64,000 bases of DNA from an uncultured Rhodocyclaceae bacterium (GTDB lineage Bacteria; Pseudomonadota; Gammaproteobacteria; Burkholderiales; Rhodocyclaceae), in the NCBI GenBank assembly GCA_934271525.1, contig CAKQRL010000011.1, forward strand, positions 1 to 64,000, in the 5' to 3' direction. The position numbers were made by a program, and so were the translations under genes. The stretch's first letter is position 1. Each line of letters starts with the position of its first letter. Positions 32,606 through 41,326 of this stretch are shown here, piece after piece. The notes under the pieces were generated by a model. That model had not been told where the DNA came from. It worked only from the letters and a program-made list of their open reading frames with translations, and ran no database searches.

Positions 32606-34394
32606 CAGAATTTTTCTCCATTCTCTCGGGCGCAGAAACACCCAAAATTTTAAGAGCATTTTGCAACACAATTTGCACGGCGCGGCAAAGGGCTAATTTG
32701 GCGCGTGTTTCCGTTTCTTCTGGCACGATGATGCGCGCCGCGTTATACCACGTGTGGAATAGAGCGGCGATATCGCGCAAATAAAAGGCAATTTTATGCA
32801 CCGACAAATCACGCGCTGCCGATTCAATGATTTCTGGAAACTGCGCAATGGCAACTGCCAAAGCTTGCGCTTTTTCATCATCATTTAATATTTGAAAATC
32901 GGCATCAATTAAGGTGGCTGTGTCGCCTCCCCATTGTTTTAAAAGTGAGGCAATGCGCGCATGCGCATATTGCACGTAATAAACGGGATTGTCGGCACTT
33001 TGTTCTTTTGCCAAATCCAAATCAAAATCCAAATGTTGGTCGGATTTTTTTAAGGCATAAAAAAACCGACAAGCATCATTGCCGACTTCTTCGCGCAACT
33101 GCCGCAAGGTAACAAAATCTCCCGCACGGGTTGATAAGGGAATTTTTTTCCCATTTCTATAAAGAATGGCGAATTGCACCAGCGCAATTTCCAAACGCCT
33201 AGAATCTTGCGCTAGCGCTTCCATTGCGCCTTTGACCCTTGCAATGTAGCCGTGGTGGTCGGCTCCCCAAATGTTGATTAAGCGCAAAAAACCGCGTTGG
33301 TATTTGTTGAGATGGTAGGCAATGTCTGATGCAAAGTAGGTAAAACTGCCATTTTCCCGCGCAACAACGCGGTCTTTTTCATCGCCAAAAGCGCTGGAAC
33401 GAAACCATTTTGCGCCGTTTTGGGTGTAAATGTGGCCTTTGTTTTCCAAAAGCGCAACGGCGTTTTTAACAAGCCCTTCGGTAAAAAGGCTTTTTTCTGA
33501 AAACCACACATCAAAAGTTACGCCAAAAGATTCCAAGTCTTCCCGAATGTCGGACAATTGCGTATCCAAGGCAAATTGATGAACGGTTGCCCATTTTTTT
33601 TCGCCTAATAATTGTTTGGCGCGTTCAATATAAGCATCCAAACATTTTTCGCGGGTGGTTTTGGCTTCATCGTCCATGCGATCAGATGGCGGCCACGGCG
33701 GCAAATGGCTTAAAAATTCTTCTGCGGAGCAAATGAATTTATCCAAATGTTGCTTGGCGCGCTGAACAATAAAAGCGGATGCCATCGTTTTCACATAATC
33801 GCCGCGGTAAGCGTTAGGCGGAAAAGGAATTTCGGTGATTTCGCGCGTTTCTAAATACCGCAACCACAAGGACAAAGCCAAAATATCCATTTGCCTGCCA
33901 GCGTCATTGACGTAATATTCCGTGGTTACTTCAAAGCCAGCAAAATCCAAAAGTTTTGCCAAAGAAGCGCCAAAGGCGGCGCCACGCCCATGCCCAACAT
34001 GCAATGGTCCCGTTGGATTAGCCGATACAAATTCCAACAACACCGTGTGTTGTTGCCCAAAATTCACACGCCCAAAGTTGCCTTGATTTTCTAATGCCGT
34101 TTGCGCCGCCAGCCATTTGTTTGGCGTTGTTAAGCGGAAGTTGATAAAACCCGCACCGGCAATTTCCACGTTTTGAATCAAGGGCGAAATCGGTAAGACA
34201 TTTACGAGTTTTTGCGCAATGTTGCGCGGTTTTTCTTTTAAATTTTTGGCAAGTTGCAATGCCAGCGTGCAGGCAAAGTCGCCGTGGTCTTTGTTTTTTG
34301 GGCGCTCCAAGGTTATTGGCATATCCGCCCAATCGGGTGCCACGCGGCGCAAGGCGCATTGAATCAATGCGGTCAACTCAATTTTTGGATCCAT
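32589..34394 (-). CDS. argS: Arginyl-tRNA synthetase
   Basis: Class I synthetase for tRNA-Arg; 601 residues. The HIGH-type motif is NPTGPLHVGHGRGA, and the C-terminal anticodon-binding domain contains the YVQYAHARIASL motif. As in many ArgS, the KMSKS signature is relaxed. It starts the argS-SPOR-dsbA group. Two repeat units lie upstream in the divergent region shared with yifB. Confidence 0.95.
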   Translation of the reverse strand: MDPKIELTALIQCALRRVAPDWADMPITLERPKNKDHGDFACTLALQLAKNLKEKPRNIAQKLVNVLPISPLIQNVEIAGAGFINFRLTTPNKWLAAQTALENQGNFGRVNFGQQHTVLLEFVSANPTGPLHVGHGRGAAFGASLAKLLDFAGFEVTTEYYVNDAGRQMDILALSLWLRYLETREITEIPFPPNAYRGDYVKTMASAFIVQRAKQHLDKFICSAEEFLSHLPPWPPSDRMDDEAKTTREKCLDAYIERAKQLLGEKKWATVHQFALDTQLSDIREDLESFGVTFDVWFSEKSLFTEGLVKNAVALLENKGHIYTQNGAKWFRSSAFGDEKDRVVARENGSFTYFASDIAYHLNKYQRGFLRLINIWGADHHGYIARVKGAMEALAQDSRRLEIALVQFAILYRNGKKIPLSTRAGDFVTLRQLREEVGNDACRFFYALKKSDQHLDFDLDLAKEQSADNPVYYVQYAHARIASLLKQWGGDTATLIDADFQILNDDEKAQALAVAIAQFPEIIESAARDLSVHKIAFYLRDIAALFHTWYNAARIIVPEETETRAKLALCRAVQIVLQNALKILGVSAPERMEKNSDEKLT

Positions 34395-34460
34395 CGCAAA
34401 AAAATCATTTTAAAAAACGGCATTATAAAAAACTTTGACAAGTTTTTTTTGCAAAATCAA

Positions 34461-34494
34461 AAAATCCACGGTTAACCGAATATTTTTTTGAAAA
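34461..34494 (-). repeat. Single repeat unit R23
   Basis: Core TCCACGGTTAAC at 34465-34476, the only clear copy with T at the variable base in this orientation, then ATATTTTTTTGAAAA. Confidence 0.87.
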
Positions 34495-34512
34495 GCGATT
34501 TTGCCAAAATTA

Positions 34513-34544
34513 AAAAATCCACGGTGAACTTAAAATTTTTTTAA
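34513..34544 (-). repeat. Single repeat unit R24, tandem with R23
   Basis: Core TCCACGGTGAAC at 34518-34529, then TTAAAATTTTTTTAAAAT. It is in the same orientation as R23, 53 bases away. The sequence matches the left arms of R1 and R36. Confidence 0.87.
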
Positions 34545-34581
34545 AATGGCGATTTTTAATAACAAAAAAACGGAGAAAATC

Positions 34582-36081
34582 GTGCTTGCCGTTGTGCATT
34601 CTCGCGCGTTGGATGGTTTGAGTGCGCCTTGCGTGCGCGTGGAAGTGCATATTGGTCAAGGTTTGCCAGCCTTTACTTTGGTCGGTTTGCCCGATACCGA
34701 AGTGCGTGAATCGCGCGATCGCGTCAGAGCCGCCATCATCAATTCGGGTTTTTCCTTTCCCAATTCCAGAATCACGGTCAATTTGGCACCTGCCGATTTG
34801 CCCAAAGAATCCGGCGGTTTTGATTTGCCCATTGCCATTGGCATTTTGGCGGCAAGTATGCAAATTGCAAGCGATGATTTAGAACAATATGAATTTATCG
34901 GCGAATTGTCTTTGTCGGGCGCACTGCACCGAATTTCAGGCGCGCTGGCGCTTGCCCTTGCCGCCAAAGATAGAAAAAGAACATTTATTATTCCACCTGA
35001 AAGTGCCGCCGAAGCCGCGCTTGTTGCCGCTGAAACGGTTTTGGAAGCGCCATCCCTTGCGGCTGTTTGCGCGCATTTGTCCAGCGATGAAAAATTAAAA
35101 GCGCCGCAAAAAATTGAACGCGCCCAACTTGGTGTTTATCCTGATTTGTCGGATGTTTATGGCCAATTCCAAGCGCGCCGCGCATTAGAAATTGCCGCAG
35201 CCGGCGGGCATTCGCTTTTGATGTCTGGGCCGCCGGGTTCTGGAAAATCCATGTTGGCATCGCGCCTACCTTCTATTTTGCCGCCAATGAGTGATGAACA
35301 AGCCAAAGAATCCGCGGCAATTTTGTCTTTAATCAATCAATTCCGTTCAGAAAACTTTGGTATTCGGCAATTCCGCGCGCCGCACCACACGGCAAGTGCG
35401 GTGGCGTTGGTGGGCGGCGGCAATCCGCCAAAACCCGGTGAAATATCGCTGGCGCACGCGGGCATTTTGTTTTTGGATGAATTGCCCGAATTTAGCCAAA
35501 AAGTGTTGGATAGCTTGCGCGAACCTTTGGAAAGTGGCGAAATCCACGTGGCGCGCGCGGGCAAAAGCGCCACATTCCCCGCGCGTTTTCAGTTGGTTGC
35601 GGCGATGAATCCTTGCCCTTGCGGTTATTACGGCGCGCCCAATGCGCGTTGCCGCTGCACCAATGCGCAAATTGAGCGTTACCAATCGCGCTTGTCGGGT
35701 CCATTTTTAGACCGCATTGATTTGTTTATTGAAGTGCCCGCCGTGCCCACCGAAAACTTAGCCAACAAAGAGCGCGGCGAATCGTCTGCCATTGTGCAGC
35801 AAAGGGTTTTGGCTGCGCAAAATTTTCAAAAAGCGCGGCAGGGCAAATTGAATGCGGCGCTTACTGTTGCCGAAGTCGACCGATTTTGCACGATTGATCC
35901 GCAAGCGCAAAATGTTTTAACCCAAGCCACGCAAAGTTTAAAACTCTCGGCAAGGGCGTATCATCGTGTGTTGCGCTTGGCTCGAACCAATGCGGATTTG
36001 GAATTGAGCGCGCAAATCCAAACACCGCATATGTTGGAAGCCATACAATATCGGCGTTTTAGAGATACTAAAAATTTTTAA
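34582..36081 (+). CDS. YifB/ComM family Mg-chelatase-like AAA+ ATPase
   Basis: About 499 residues. The N-terminal domain LAVVHSRALDGL..VRVEVHIGQGLPAFTL precedes an AAA+ core with Walker A GPPGSGKS, the FRAPHHTASAVALVGGG motif and the cysteine-rich CPCGYYGAPNARCRC. Members of this family are called ComM; in Haemophilus and Vibrio they drive branch migration of incoming DNA during natural transformation. I chose GTG 34582 with CGGAG upstream; the frame is open to an ATG at 34546. Confidence 0.9.
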   Translation: MLAVVHSRALDGLSAPCVRVEVHIGQGLPAFTLVGLPDTEVRESRDRVRAAIINSGFSFPNSRITVNLAPADLPKESGGFDLPIAIGILAASMQIASDDLEQYEFIGELSLSGALHRISGALALALAAKDRKRTFIIPPESAAEAALVAAETVLEAPSLAAVCAHLSSDEKLKAPQKIERAQLGVYPDLSDVYGQFQARRALEIAAAGGHSLLMSGPPGSGKSMLASRLPSILPPMSDEQAKESAAILSLINQFRSENFGIRQFRAPHHTASAVALVGGGNPPKPGEISLAHAGILFLDELPEFSQKVLDSLREPLESGEIHVARAGKSATFPARFQLVAAMNPCPCGYYGAPNARCRCTNAQIERYQSRLSGPFLDRIDLFIEVPAVPTENLANKERGESSAIVQQRVLAAQNFQKARQGKLNAALTVAEVDRFCTIDPQAQNVLTQATQSLKLSARAYHRVLRLARTNADLELSAQIQTPHMLEAIQYRRFRDTKNF

Positions 36082-36099
36082 AGGTATACCGTGGAAAAT
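36067..36099 (+). repeat. Single degenerate repeat unit R25 supplying a GTG start
   Basis: Core GTATACCGTGGA at 36084-36095 (one mismatch), after AAAAATTTTTAAAG. The GTG at 36091 opens the PHP gene. Confidence 0.75.
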
Positions 36100-36921
36100 A
36101 GAGATTTACACACACATTCCATTTTTTCGGATGGTGTTTTTCCGCCAGAAGTTTTGGCAGAACGCGCCAAGAAAAAGAATCTTGTTTTATGGGCGCTCAC
36201 CGACCACGACACGTTGGACGGCATTGCGCGCGCGCGCGTTGCCGCGCAAAAAAATGGCGTGCCATTTGTGTCAGGCGTGGAAGTTTCTTCCATTTTTAAC
36301 GGCATTTCTGTGCATATTGTTGGCTTAAATGTTGATGACAAAAACGAAACCTTGAAAAACGGCGTGTGGAGTATTCGCAATACGCGCTTTGCTCGTGCGC
36401 AAAAAATGGCAAAGTCGCTTGCTGATTTTGGCATTGATGGTGCGTTAGAAGGTGCTTTGCAGTTTTGTGATAATCGCAATGCCATCTCGCGCGCGCATTT
36501 TGCACGTTTTTTGGTGAAAATCGGTAAAGCACCAACAACTTCTGATGTTTTTAACCATTATTTGATTCCGGGTAAACCCGGCTATGTTCCGCACGAATGG
36601 CCAGAGATTCCCAAAGTGGTATCTTGGATTAAAAGCGCGGGCGGTGTGGCGGTGTTGGCGCATCCCGGTCGTTATGATTTTTCAAAAAATGCCAGAAGCC
36701 ATTTGATTCAAACCTTTAAAGAGTCGGGTGGCGATGCCATTGAAGTTGCTTCAAGCGCACATTCGCCGGACGATATTCGCTTTTGGGCAAGTGTTGCGCA
36801 AAAATATGGCTTTGCCGCGAGCATGGGGTCGGATTTTCATACCGATAACGAAGCGCGCCGCGCCATTGGTTGCGCGCCGCCTTTGCCTGAAAATCTCAAA
36901 CCTGTTTGGGCGCTATGGTGA
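36091..36921 (+). CDS. PHP-domain phosphoesterase, RNase AM / TrpH type
   Basis: A 276-residue metal-dependent phosphoesterase. PHP motifs are DLHTHSIFSDG (residues 5-15), TDHDT and GVEVS, plus a late GSDFHTDNE. Known relatives (E. coli YciV/RNase AM, Chromobacterium CV_1693) hydrolyse 3',5'-nucleoside bisphosphates or short RNA 5' ends. The start GTG gives MENRDLHTHS, lies in a repeat unit, and has AAAGG upstream. The stop overlaps the next gene. Confidence 0.87.
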   Translation: MENRDLHTHSIFSDGVFPPEVLAERAKKKNLVLWALTDHDTLDGIARARVAAQKNGVPFVSGVEVSSIFNGISVHIVGLNVDDKNETLKNGVWSIRNTRFARAQKMAKSLADFGIDGALEGALQFCDNRNAISRAHFARFLVKIGKAPTTSDVFNHYLIPGKPGYVPHEWPEIPKVVSWIKSAGGVAVLAHPGRYDFSKNARSHLIQTFKESGGDAIEVASSAHSPDDIRFWASVAQKYGFAASMGSDFHTDNEARRAIGCAPPLPENLKPVWALW

Positions 36922-37610
36922 AGCAATTCTTCCAACAACGCGGTGCGCTTGCTTTGGTCGTTGCCTTGGTTTTTGGGGTGTTGTTTTCTGTTTTTCCAAC
37001 AATTGATATTGCGGCAAGCCTGTTGTTTTATGAAAACGGCGAGTGGTTGTTGCGTGCCGATTCGCCCGTGTTGTGGTGGAGTTATCGGGCATTGCCAATT
37101 ATCGGCAAACTGTTGTTTGCGGCAATTTTGTTGGGATTTATTTTGTCCTTTTTTAAACGCTTTAAAAAACTTGCCAAGCATCAACGTTATTTTTTATTTT
37201 TGTTGATTGCGGCTTTGTTAGGCCCAGTTACTTTGACCGAATCCGCCAAATATTTTTACGCGCGACCGCGCCCGATAAATTCCGATGCTTTTGGCGGCGC
37301 TTTTCCTTTTCGTTCGTGTTTCGAATTGGCTGACCGCACCCAGAAAAATTATTCTATGGTGAGCGGCCACGTTTCTGCCGCAAGTTTTATTTTTGGCTTC
37401 TTTTGGTTTTGGTCAGAAAAACGCCGCCGCCGCGCATTTTTGTGGGCAAGTTTGTTGCCCATTGCCGTGGCTTTTTCGCGTTTGATGCCGGGCGGGCATT
37501 ATTTGTCCGATTGCATTTTTGGTTTTTTTATAACCTATTTTGCTTTTGTGATTGCGGAAAAAATTGTTTTTTTTCAAAAAAAATCCACGGTAAACAGCAT
37601 ATTTTTTTGA
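36915..37610 (+). CDS. PAP2-family membrane phosphatase
   Basis: A 231-residue membrane protein with about six helices. The PAP2 signature is complete: KYFYARPRP, SMVSGHVSAAS and SRLMPGGHYLSD. It probably removes phosphate from a lipid pyrophosphate such as undecaprenyl or LPS lipid carriers. The ATG at 36915 overlaps the PHP stop. The last dozen residues (QKKSTVNSIFF) are encoded by the left unit of repeat pair R26, so the repeat forms the C-terminal tail and the stop. Confidence 0.85.
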   Translation: MVKQFFQQRGALALVVALVFGVLFSVFPTIDIAASLLFYENGEWLLRADSPVLWWSYRALPIIGKLLFAAILLGFILSFFKRFKKLAKHQRYFLFLLIAALLGPVTLTESAKYFYARPRPINSDAFGGAFPFRSCFELADRTQKNYSMVSGHVSAASFIFGFFWFWSEKRRRRAFLWASLLPIAVAFSRLMPGGHYLSDCIFGFFITYFAFVIAEKIVFFQKKSTVNSIFF

Positions 37611-37640
37611 AAAAAAACCACGTTCACCGTGGATTTTTTA
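37581..37640. repeat. Convergent repeat pair R26
   Basis: Cores 37585-37596 and 37623-37634 around ATATTTTTTTGAAAAAAAA. Variable bases A and C do not pair. It lies at the convergent ends of the PAP2 and YcgR-like genes, and its left half codes for the PAP2 tail. Confidence 0.93.
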
Positions 37641-38399
37641 AGTTCTTAAAGCTGCGCGTTCTAATTGCGTGATGCAGCGCGAAATTTGCACTTCTGTTGT
37701 ACCGTTTAAATTCAAAAACAAACAACCCAAGCGGATTTTTTTGCGCAAGCCGACCACTTCTTCGCGCAACACACGAACCTGAAAAGCCACCAACAAAGGC
37801 GGGGTTTGCGGCAAAAAGAGTTCCACATTTTCAATGGTTTGCCCAATGCTAAAAGCCTCGCCCGAGCTGGTTGTTTCAATCGCCATTCCGCCAATGCTCA
37901 AATTCAAAAGGGAAAAATTCAAAGCCTTGCCGTTGAGCATAAACTTGCAAAAGGCGGTGTTGTAGCCTTGTGTGCTGATGCGAAAGGTTTCGCGGCGTTG
38001 CAGGCGCAAGATTTTGTCTGGTAATTCGGCGCGGTAAGCGGTGCAACTTTCAAAGGCATAGGAAAACAATTGCGGCAAGCGAAATTCAATGGCGATTTTG
38101 TCCAACTCCGTTTGCACAAGCACTTGGGTGGCGTTGGTGAAGCGTTCGCGCAAAACTTGGTCTTGCGGGGCTTCAACAATAAATTCTTTGCCTTTTATTG
38201 CCAAAGGCAAAGACAAATAGGCGCGCGCGCCCAAAATCACGTGCAATGGCGTTTTTAATTCAATCATTCGCTTTAAAAGCGCCGTGCGCTCTGCCAAGTT
38301 GTGTAGGCAATAGGATTGAAACTCGTCGCAATCTACGCGGGTTTGCAAAACGGGGATGTTTTCAGCGGCGGGGGCGTTTTCGTTTTCCATAAGCGTCAT
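37638..38399 (-). CDS. YcgR-like flagellar brake protein with PilZ domain
   Basis: About 253 residues: an N-terminal YcgR domain (about 25-130), then a PilZ domain with the c-di-GMP motif RRETFR (135-140) and LSIGGM near 170. Known YcgR proteins slow the flagellar motor when c-di-GMP is high. The ATG at 38399 starts one base after the stop of the FlhB-like gene; a second ATG three codons later is also possible. The open frame upstream is a shadow of its neighbour. It groups with FlhB-like and FliK-like genes. Confidence 0.85.
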   Translation of the reverse strand: MTLMENENAPAAENIPVLQTRVDCDEFQSYCLHNLAERTALLKRMIELKTPLHVILGARAYLSLPLAIKGKEFIVEAPQDQVLRERFTNATQVLVQTELDKIAIEFRLPQLFSYAFESCTAYRAELPDKILRLQRRETFRISTQGYNTAFCKFMLNGKALNFSLLNLSIGGMAIETTSSGEAFSIGQTIENVELFLPQTPPLLVAFQVRVLREEVVGLRKKIRLGCLFLNLNGTTEVQISRCITQLERAALRT

Positions 38400-38400
38400 T

Positions 38401-38730
38401 TTACGTGTTTGTTGCTTCTTTTGGCAATTCTTTTGGCGGCAAGTGCAAATCGGGTGCGGGCAAATTTTCGCCGTGTTCCAAGCGATACAACCACGCCAAC
38501 AATTCTGCCACAGCCATATAAAGTTGTGGCGGAATGTGTTCATCAATATCCACTTGCGTCAAAAGCGCAACCAGCTCGGGCGATTCATGCACATAAACGC
38601 CGTGTTCTTTGGCTTTGGCAATAATTTGTTCCGCCATTAAACCGCGCCCTTTGGCAACCACTTTGGGCGCAGAATCGCTTTGGTTATAAGCCAGCGCCAC
38701 GGCTTCTTTCATTTTTTCAGGTTTTGCCAT
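38401..38730 (-). CDS. Stand-alone FlhB C-terminal-domain homologue
   Basis: A 109-residue protein matching the cytoplasmic domain of the export switch FlhB: AVALAYNQ, APKVVAKGRGLMAEQI and the IPPQLYMAVAELLAWLY segment. It has no membrane part, and the NPTH self-cleavage motif is missing (the protein begins just where it would lie). Such FlhX-like proteins occur beside fliK and may substitute for the FlhB tail or tune substrate switching. It overlaps the FliK-like gene by 14 bases. Confidence 0.85.
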   Translation of the reverse strand: MAKPEKMKEAVALAYNQSDSAPKVVAKGRGLMAEQIIAKAKEHGVYVHESPELVALLTQVDIDEHIPPQLYMAVAELLAWLYRLEHGENLPAPDLHLPPKELPKEATNT

Positions 38731-39799
38731 GGTTGGATTGCTGCACGTTTAAATTTAACACTTCCAACCCCGCGGCAGAAAGTGCGGATTTTAAAGAATC
38801 ACAAGCCAATGCAAGCGTTTGCGCGGTGGCATTGTTTGGGGTTTCTATCAACAAGGTAATTTGGTGTTGGGCGTTTAATCGCAGTTGGGCGTCAATATTG
38901 CCTAAGGATGGCAGTTGCAATTTCAAGCGCGTGTGCCATTGCCGCGTATCAACTTCCTTTTGATTGCGGCCTTCTTCGTTGATTTCCCATTGCATTTCTT
39001 GACCTTGCCAAATTTGGCCTTGCCACAAAAATTGTTGGGTTGCCAAGGCATCCAATTGTTGTTGCACAATGGGTGCAATTTCGCGTGGAATATTTAAAAG
39101 ATGTTCGTGGCTTTGCGTTTGTTGATTCGCCATCAAAAAAGTATTTTGGCTATGCGCGGTTTGGCTTGTTTGATTGGCAGCTGCTGCTTGATTTGCCGCA
39201 CTTTGATTTTGGGCGGATTGTTGCGCCTGCGGTTCTTGCCTTAAAAGTGCTGTGGGGATTTTGCCTTCCACCCAACGCGCTTGGTGTGATTCATAAAACA
39301 TTCCGCTGGTAGTCAGCGCTGTTTTTAAATTTTGCGCAATTTCAGGCGCTGTTGGCGGCAGATTTTGCAAAATGGGTTTGGCGTTGTTCAGCGGCAATGC
39401 CTTTGTCGTTTGGTTGGAGTCTTTTTGCAACAATTCGTTGATGAATTGCCCTGTGCGTGAAAGCGTGGTGGCAACCGATTGTTTGCCCTCTTGCGCATTT
39501 TTATTATTGAGCAACGCCAGCGCCATTTTGCCGTTGTTTTCAATGACTTCCAATTCCAAACTATCGCCCGATTTTGCCGAAAAAGGCAAAGCCAATGTAA
39601 TTTCACGTTGCCCAACCATTGCGCGATAAGTGCCGTTGGGCAGTTGTTGTTGGATTACCGCCGTGAATTGTTGCCCCACGGCTGTGTTGGACAAAATGGC
39701 TGAAAGTTGGGAGATCGCCGGTGTTGCCTGGTTGGGAATCGGCGTTTGTGTGCGCGGTTGCAATAATTGCAGGGAACTGGCAATGTCGGGCGGAATCAT
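38717..39799 (-). CDS. fliK: FliK-like hook-length control protein
   Basis: A 360-residue protein. The Gln/Asn/Ala-rich middle is typical of FliK, and the C-terminal domain (about 260-350) contains WHTRLKLQLPSLGNIDAQLR and ITLLIETPNN, matching the Flg_hook fold. FliK measures hook length and triggers the FlhB switch. The N-terminal part is unlike the enteric FliK. Its neighbour is an FlhB-like domain, which supports the call. Confidence 0.82.
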   Translation of the reverse strand: MIPPDIASSLQLLQPRTQTPIPNQATPAISQLSAILSNTAVGQQFTAVIQQQLPNGTYRAMVGQREITLALPFSAKSGDSLELEVIENNGKMALALLNNKNAQEGKQSVATTLSRTGQFINELLQKDSNQTTKALPLNNAKPILQNLPPTAPEIAQNLKTALTTSGMFYESHQARWVEGKIPTALLRQEPQAQQSAQNQSAANQAAAANQTSQTAHSQNTFLMANQQTQSHEHLLNIPREIAPIVQQQLDALATQQFLWQGQIWQGQEMQWEINEEGRNQKEVDTRQWHTRLKLQLPSLGNIDAQLRLNAQHQITLLIETPNNATAQTLALACDSLKSALSAAGLEVLNLNVQQSNHGKT

Positions 39800-39801
39800 T
39801 T

Positions 39802-39838
39802 TTTTTCCACGGTAAACGTTAAATAATTTTCAATTTTC
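39802..39838 (-). repeat. Single repeat unit R27
   Basis: Core TCCACGGTAAAC at 39806-39817, then AAATAATTTTCAATTTTC. It lies between the small helical gene and fliK on the minus strand. Confidence 0.86.
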
Positions 39839-40109
39839 ATTGTGGACGCTTTGGCGTTTTAACAGCTAATCCTTTTAAAAGTTTTGCCACATCTTTGTGT
39901 TCGCTCAAAGCGCTCTCGTGCATAGCATTAAAACTGGCAAGGGTGTTGTTTAAGATGGTGTGCTCATCTTCATTTTGCGGCGGAGCGAGATTTTTTAATA
40001 TATTTTCTAATTCTGATGTCAGCGGCACGCAAGCGCTCCACGCGTGGTTTGCCGCGTTTTTAACCAAGGCTTGCCGCAGATTTTCTAATTGCACAAAATT
40101 AGGATTCAT
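39837..40109 (-). CDS. Small helical protein upstream of fliK
   Basis: A 90-residue, mostly helical protein beginning MNPNFVQLENLRQALVKNAA. Start ATG 40109 with AAGGA upstream. The helical pattern, size and flagellar neighbours would fit a FliT-type export chaperone, but I see no diagnostic motif, so this is a guess. It diverges from fliO. Confidence 0.6.
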   Translation of the reverse strand: MNPNFVQLENLRQALVKNAANHAWSACVPLTSELENILKNLAPPQNEDEHTILNNTLASFNAMHESALSEHKDVAKLLKGLAVKTPKRPQ

Positions 40110-40195
40110 CGTTTTTCCTTTTAAAAATTTCACACAAGTTTAAAGAAAGAATTGTGCCACTTGGGTATACTTCCACAATCATTAAAGGAGATTTT

Positions 40196-40576
40196 ATGCG
40201 TTTTGGCTGGTTGTTGGTTTTTTTTGCGCCCAATGTTTTTGCGCAAGAATCAACAGAAATACCCACAGGCATTTATGGGCAAGCTTTTTTGTCTATGATT
40301 TTCATTTTGGCTTTGTTGATTTTTGCCGCTTGGCTGATGCGCCGTTTATCGGGCGGCAAATCCTTTGGCAACAAAAGCCTTAAAATTTTGGGCGGCGTGG
40401 CGTTGGGTCCACGCGAGCGCATTGTTTTAATAGAAGTGGGCGAAGAATGTTTGGTTGTTGGCATTGTGCCCGGGCAAATCCGCACTTTGCATCGTTTGCC
40501 AAAAAATCAAATCCAATTGGATGTTGAACAAAAAAACTTTGCAGACTGGCTCAAACCCTTGCAGGCAAAAAAATGA
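40196..40576 (+). CDS. fliO: Flagellar export protein FliO
   Basis: A 126-residue small membrane protein that aids FliP ring assembly. It has a signal-like N-terminus, one helix (about 25-47), and a cytoplasmic domain with LGPRERIVLIEVGEECLVVG, the FliO hallmark. An AAAGGAG site precedes the ATG. It is coupled to fliP by a four-base ATGA overlap. Confidence 0.9.
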   Translation: MRFGWLLVFFAPNVFAQESTEIPTGIYGQAFLSMIFILALLIFAAWLMRRLSGGKSFGNKSLKILGGVALGPRERIVLIEVGEECLVVGIVPGQIRTLHRLPKNQIQLDVEQKNFADWLKPLQAKK

Positions 40577-41310
40577 AAGCGTTTTTTATTTTTACTTTTT
40601 TGGCAATTTTGTCTTTGGGCGTTCATGCGCAAGAACTCTTGCCAGCCATTACTTCCACATCCAATGCGGATGGCGGAATCACATACAGCTTAACCATTGA
40701 AACGCTTTTGTTTTTAACCGCTTTAACCTTTATTCCGCCGGCGTTGTTGTTGATGACGAGTTTCACCCGAATCATCATCGTTTTGTCGCTCATGCGCAGT
40801 GCGCTGGGCACGCAAACCACGCCGCCCACACAAATTTTGTTGGCGCTGGCGTTGTTTTTAACTTTTTTTGTGATGGCGCCCACTTTTGAAAAAGTTTATA
40901 ACCAAGCTTATTTGCCTTTGTCCAACAACGAAATCAACATTATGGAAGCGGCAAAACGCGCCGCCATTCCCATGAAAAATTTTATGCTCTCGCAAACGCG
41001 TGAATCGGATATTGCCGTTTTTGCCAATGTGGCAGAAATCAAAAACATTGAATCGCCCGAAGCAGTGCCTATGCGCATTTTGGTGCCCGCTTTTGTGATT
41101 AGCGAACTCAAAACCGCTTTTCAAATTGGTTTTGTGATTTATATTCCTTTTTTAATTATTGATATGGTTGTGGCAAGTTTGTTGATGTCCATGGGGATGA
41201 TGATGATGTCGCCCGTGATGGTTGCCTTGCCTTTTAAAATTATGTTGTTTGTTTTGGTGGATGGTTGGCATTTAATTATTGCCGCATTGGTTAAAAGTTT
41301 TTCTGTTTAA
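40573..41310 (+). CDS. fliP: Flagellar export gate protein FliP
   Basis: Core of the type III export gate; 245 residues. It has a cleavable signal peptide ending near VHAQELLPA. Family motifs are LTFIPPALLLMTSFTRIIIV, RSALGTQTTPP and YIPFLIIDMVVASLLMSMGM. It lies between fliO and fliQ. Confidence 0.96.
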   Translation: MKAFFIFTFLAILSLGVHAQELLPAITSTSNADGGITYSLTIETLLFLTALTFIPPALLLMTSFTRIIIVLSLMRSALGTQTTPPTQILLALALFLTFFVMAPTFEKVYNQAYLPLSNNEINIMEAAKRAAIPMKNFMLSQTRESDIAVFANVAEIKNIESPEAVPMRILVPAFVISELKTAFQIGFVIYIPFLIIDMVVASLLMSMGMMMMSPVMVALPFKIMLFVLVDGWHLIIAALVKSFSV

Positions 41311-41326
41311 AAAAAGGAGCATAAAA

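Noticed and set aside
40150..40162. Sigma-54 promoter on the minus strand for the small gene ahead of fliK (TGGCAC)
   Set aside because: The -24 box is perfect, but the -12 element reads TTTCT and not TTGCA, so GC is missing at the required distance.
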